Of a DNA stretch of 64,000 nucleotides, positions 55,091 to 64,000 are shown piece by piece. The stretch is from the NCBI RefSeq assembly GCF_963576545.1, contig NC_083648.1, positions 17,588,436-17,652,435 on the forward strand, read 5' to 3'. The notes beneath the pieces were generated by a model, which had not been told where the DNA came from, did no database searches, and saw nothing but the letters and a program-made list of their open reading frames with translations. How positions within the stretch are numbered: the stretch's first letter is position 1; every line of letters begins with the position of its first letter. This DNA is from Limanda limanda (lineage: Eukaryota > Chordata > Actinopteri > Pleuronectiformes > Pleuronectidae). Made by a program: the position numbers and the translations under genes.

Positions 55091-58000
55091 AAAGTAATGA
55101 CTGGGACAGTTTCAGAGGCATTTCTGGCATTAATCATCTATCCATTACCGTTACATCAGGATCTGGATTCCTGGAGGACACAGATAATGTGAGTGAGTTT
55201 TGATGGGATTATGAGTGAAGTGCACATGGAAAAATAAACAGTCCCCTAGGGGGCACAAGCTGCTAGTGCTAATGGTCCATCCTGCACTGAGCTCAGACTG
55301 ACATCATCACTAGACTCTTGGATTGCTTTGCTCTATGCTGGTAAATGCTCTGTATGCCGAGTGACGCTGTCAAGTTTTTTTTATTTTAGACAGTTTGACA
55401 AAAGACAAATCAAACTGGATTCTGACATAAATATTGCAGATAAATATCCCTGCACTTGTTACTGAAACTTAGATGCTTGAGACAGTTTTAGCAGCGCGGT
55501 TATTTCCTTGCAAACACTCGCTACACATTTGAGTCGTCATGTTCCAGCTCTGTTTGGAGTTTGTTTCCTCTCTTCACAGCAGGATCCAGAGCATTTTCAC
55601 CTCAAACCAAATAAAACAGTCAGGCACTGACCTTTTTGACCCACAAGGACTTTGAAGCTGTTATCTCTGCTCACACTCCTCTGGTTTCACCTCAGCACCT
55701 GGTCTGCTTCTTTCTCATGTTTTATGAAGAGTAAGTCCTCTTTATGAGAAGCAGTCACAACAAGACACCTTTTCATCTACCAAGCAACTACACACCCATC
55801 AAAGGGTCTTAAATAGTCTGGAAAAGTGTTTAATATTATATACTTTTAGGCAGGTCTTCATTGACCCGTTGCATTTTAAAATTCGATTTTTTTTTAAGCA
55901 AAATGTCTGTGACCAATGTGGAATTGACACGGCTCTCAGCTCAGCTGTGGGACAGACTATGGATTCCTCTTGTCTTTTAAAGATAATGTGACGTTTCCAG
56001 GGTGATTCTCTACTCGGCTGCTTCACTCTTTCTTCAGTTATTGGGAAATGTGACTAGTTCTATATCTTTGATATTCCTTGATATTTATTTTGATTGATTA
56101 GGGCCTAAAAAGGTCTTAAAAAATACTAAATTTAACCTGCTGAAACCTGCAGAAACCCTGGTAAAATAAAGTGCTACTTCAATCTGGAGCATTTCAGTGC
56201 TCCCGCTGCTTGCATCCAACCTTTTACCGTGCCTGTGGTTGTGTTGTATTAATGTGTTTGGTCACTTAATTACCTTGTGCAACAAATTTGACATGCCATC
56301 ATTATGATTGAGAAAGACCACAGACACATTTCTATAATGGAGCCTTTGTAATCGCTGCCCACTGCTCTGCTGTGAATATGGTCCATTGACTGCCTCTTTC
56401 TGTGGAAAGCTTTAAGGGAGACCATAAGAGGATATAGTCAGACCACGTAAAGACCATGTAGTGGGCCATGTGGAAAATAGGATATGCTCGGTTCATCTTA
56501 ACCTTTACTCCCTCCTCAGGCCAGCGTAATCCTCCTAAGGTTAAAGGAGCAGGCAGCTCAAAGACCAAACATTTAAAATCAGAAAAGATCATAAGTCTAA
56601 ATCACAGCAGGGACGTAGAAGAACACTTGTTGCTCGTATGTTTGTATGCATGCATGCACCTCTGCTCAATTTCTAAATATCTCTCATCGCATATTTTTAT
56701 GATTTTTAAAAATAGCTGGTGCCTTCCATACTTTTTTCTTGAATGAATACATTAATTTGTGATGGACCCTTGATGCCAGTTGCAGTGCTCAGCAGGGATC
56801 CAGTGGAGCGTAAAAGTGAAACTTATAGAGTGATGTGTGATTTCTCTTCTTAACCTCTGACACTCCTGACCCGGTAAGGATGAAGCCTGTGGCCTATTTT
56901 TATCCAGTCACGAGGCGTCTGCACTTTGCTGACACTTTGATCCATTTACAAGATGGATTTTACATCTACAACTGCTCTCTTTAAACAAGGTAGATCAAGA
57001 TGCATCTCTCTTTATCCGTGGTAAAGGTCCTGGTTCCATGTCCCTTCTTCCTCACCTACAATTTCACCATTAACTGTTTTTCACTTTTACTCTTGGCACA
57101 AATCCAACTAAAATCTAAATTTAGCTGAGAAAATATTTATAAATAATTTCACTGATTGCTGTGTTGATGTCGCTCCTTTTTATTTTCAAAATTTTGCCCA
57201 CGTCCATCTCTTTTGCCGTATGTGTGGGATTCAGCGTGGGCCTTTGTAAGTCAAAGGGCTGAGTCTGGTGCTCTCTGACGGCAAGCAAAGCCCCTGATCT
57301 ACTGCAGGGTGCTGACGGCTTGAGACCATTTGAGAGAGGATTAGCTAATATTATCCGAGGTTAATCGCTCTGAATTAACCCACATCACCATAGTTGTGGC
57401 GTAGGGTGTCCGCCAACAGCAACAATGGGGGAAAGAAAATACCAATTCATCATTTTACAGGAGTACAAAATGATGATGGTCCGTCTGGTTTGAGAAATGT
57501 GCTGCGACAGTGAATGCAGCTGTAATAAAATGAGGCAGCGGATTCACATACAAGGAAATGTGACATATTTGTGTGTGTCTGAAAAGTTTTGGGTTTCCTC
57601 TTGTGTGTGTGTTTTTGTGGCATCACTGTTGGTTACCAGGTGCATCGCAGGTCTTAAGTTCTGTCCCAGTTCTGTCCTTAGGCTGTTTATCATAAAACCC
57701 TTAGAAAGAAGCTTTGCTCCCACAATGATCTGATCCCCTGAGTCCCTGTGGTGACTCTGGATTTTCATAACCAATGCTACATTTTTTCTTGTTACATGAA
57801 CTTTATGTAGTGGGGGAAATTGGGAAAATATCTACTTGTGTTTAACTTTTATTTTTATTTTGTGTTGTTGCTTAGTCGATTAATGGAGCAAAAGTTAATT
57901 GATGGTAGAGAAAGCAACTATTGTGATCTCATACTCACCAAGCACTCTGTTATTACTGATATCCCTTACAGCATCCCACTGGGCACCTAATGTTTCTCCA

Positions 58001-58289
58001 TAGACATGAATGCATTACTTCTCCAAATCAAAAACATATAGCAGAAAGTGTAGAAAGCTGTTATCACATCTCTATTAAACGGAGACTGAATGTAAAATGG
58101 CTGTTGAATGGCGTGTTTTGGAATATATTATAATACAACATTTTTAAATTCCCTGAGGAGAACGTTTGAGTTTGACAAATCATATATGTATTCATCCTGT
58201 TTAGCATTTACAGACTTGTAATGATAGTCCTACCATTACAAGTAAACTTTGTCACAGTAGAATATAGAAGACATCCCTCCGCCCAATCT

Positions 58290-58470
58290 GGCAATGTTTA
58301 AAAAAGTGTGTCCACCCCCTTATCAAATCCTCAACACCAAAATTGAATGGGGTCTTCCACGGCCCGCATCAAACCCTTCCACCAAGTTTCAAGTATGTGT
58401 GTCGTTTTTGCGTAGTCCTGCTAACAGACGGACTAATGTCTGTTATGACCTCCTCGGTGGAGGTAATAAT
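58290..58470 (+). repeat. Fish interspersed-repeat copy
   Basis: CACCAAAATTGAATGGGGTC, then CCCTTCCACCAAGTTTCAAG, TTTTTGCGTAGTCCTGCTAA, CAGACGGAC and a CCTCCTCGGTGGAGGTAATA end. Same module order as 34945-35275. Confidence 0.65.
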
Positions 58471-59297
58471 ACTCTGTAATGTTCAGCAGATTTTCTTAAA
58501 TGTTCAATGTTGCTGTCATTGTAAAGGTGTGGTCAATGAAACAGTGTGAGGTCAGAGAACGAGGCAGACAGGGGATGAGTAAGCTCTCTGAAATACGTGC
58601 TCTGTTGGGACTGGGAGCAGGACAGAGAGGGACATGAGGATGGATGAGCTTATCTTATACAGCCATGTCCTAGAAGAGCCATGAATCACTATAAGAACTT
58701 CTTCAATTAAGGTCATCTTTATTCTACTCAAGGCTCCAAATAAACATTTATATCCATATGAGACCAAGCATTACTGTGTCACTAGTCTCTCACAACTTTC
58801 AGAAGAGGATTCTCCTGAAAGTACCGTGACAGTTATTTCGAAAGGCCTCATGCTATTCCCAGGGCATCTTCAGCCTCTTTTACTTTTGCTTCATCTCACC
58901 ATGAAATGCATAGCTAACAAGACATTGGACCACTGATGGAGACTAGTGTACACCGTGAACAAATATAGAGGGCTACAAAGCCTCTTAGGATAGAGCCCGC
59001 TTATGATTCCCTTTACGTGCACAGCATCCTCGAATAGGCCACACAAAGATCCTTAAGCCAAAATCCCTCCCTGGTATTTAATTCTAAATGAGTAATTACT
59101 GGGTGTGTCAGTGTGTCTTAGGTTTGCAGGTAGGTTGGGCGAAGGAGCTCATTTGCACGCTGGCTTCCGAGAGAATTGCCCTCTCACACAGACACACAGA
59201 TTCTGAAAGAAGCCACGTCGATTGAAAGAGGGTATCCCTGGGGAGCCACTGAAGATTCCAGTTTCTGAGGGGGGACAGACCACATACAGCCGCCAAG

Positions 59298-64000
<4,703 letters not shown>

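Larger units (their letters stand above)
53778..59297. other. Intergenic between fbxo36 and grk7
   Basis: 5.5 kb. The left part is fbxo36 3'UTR, including a G10 run near 53793. I see no further coding exon. Contents: a 16-bp hairpin at 55053-55090, a 10-bp inverted repeat ACTTGTAATG/CATTACAAGT at 58214-58223 and 58234-58243, and a fish repeat at 58290-58470. The right end should hold the grk7 promoter; TAATTACT at about 59092 is a possible homeobox-type site, but I found no exact CRX consensus. Confidence 0.5.

Overview
The window is animal nuclear DNA, almost certainly from a ray-finned (teleost) fish and probably one with a compact percomorph-type genome. The evidence is: split genes with GT-AG introns, mostly short; proteins that read as close relatives of human septin-2, STK25, MFF, AGFG1, FBXO36, SOX14 and GRK7; an intron-containing FEN1 paralogue of a kind I recall from zebrafish annotation; many CA/GT microsatellites; and fish-type hAT-like non-autonomous transposons. 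All gene identities come from reading translations against remembered family sequences. No database search was run.

Layout, left to right: first coding exon of a claudin-18-like gene (-, rest off the left edge); single-exon sox14 (-); a 6.7-kb gene-free stretch with microsatellites, a perfect 258-bp tandem duplication and candidate enhancers; tRNA-Pro(TGG) (-); septin 2 (+, 11 coding exons, 357 codons); stk25 (-, 11 coding exons, 423 codons), tail-to-tail with septin 2; mff (+, 6 coding exons, 292 codons), head-to-head with stk25; a divergent FEN1-like nuclease (+, 11 exons, 348 codons) about 250 bp after the mff poly(A) signal; agfg1 (+, 12 exons, 459 codons); fbxo36 (+, 4 exons, 236 codons); a 5.5-kb gap; then the first two and a bit exons of grk7 (+), running off the right edge. 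For every complete gene the spliced exon lengths sum to a multiple of three, which supports the exon models.

The genes do not form a pathway. They are ordinary neighbours: cytoskeletal GTPase (septin 2), GCKIII kinase (STK25), mitochondrial fission adaptor (MFF), flap nuclease (FEN1-like), ArfGAP/endocytic adaptor (AGFG1), E3 ligase subunit (FBXO36) and cone opsin kinase (GRK7). cldn18, sox14 and grk7 are on human 3q22-24 while the septin2-stk25-mff-agfg1-fbxo36 block is on human 2q36-37, so the window joins two human syntenies.

The most unusual content is: a histone H3 pseudogene broken into two blocks inside a hAT-like element in an stk25 intron; one hAT-like element nested in another in an agfg1 intron; a FEN1 paralogue with a shortened helical cap, an altered active-site acidic residue and a retained PCNA-binding box; dense GCTAA/TTAGC motif clusters just downstream of nearly every broadly expressed promoter; and several perfect long hairpins in non-coding DNA.
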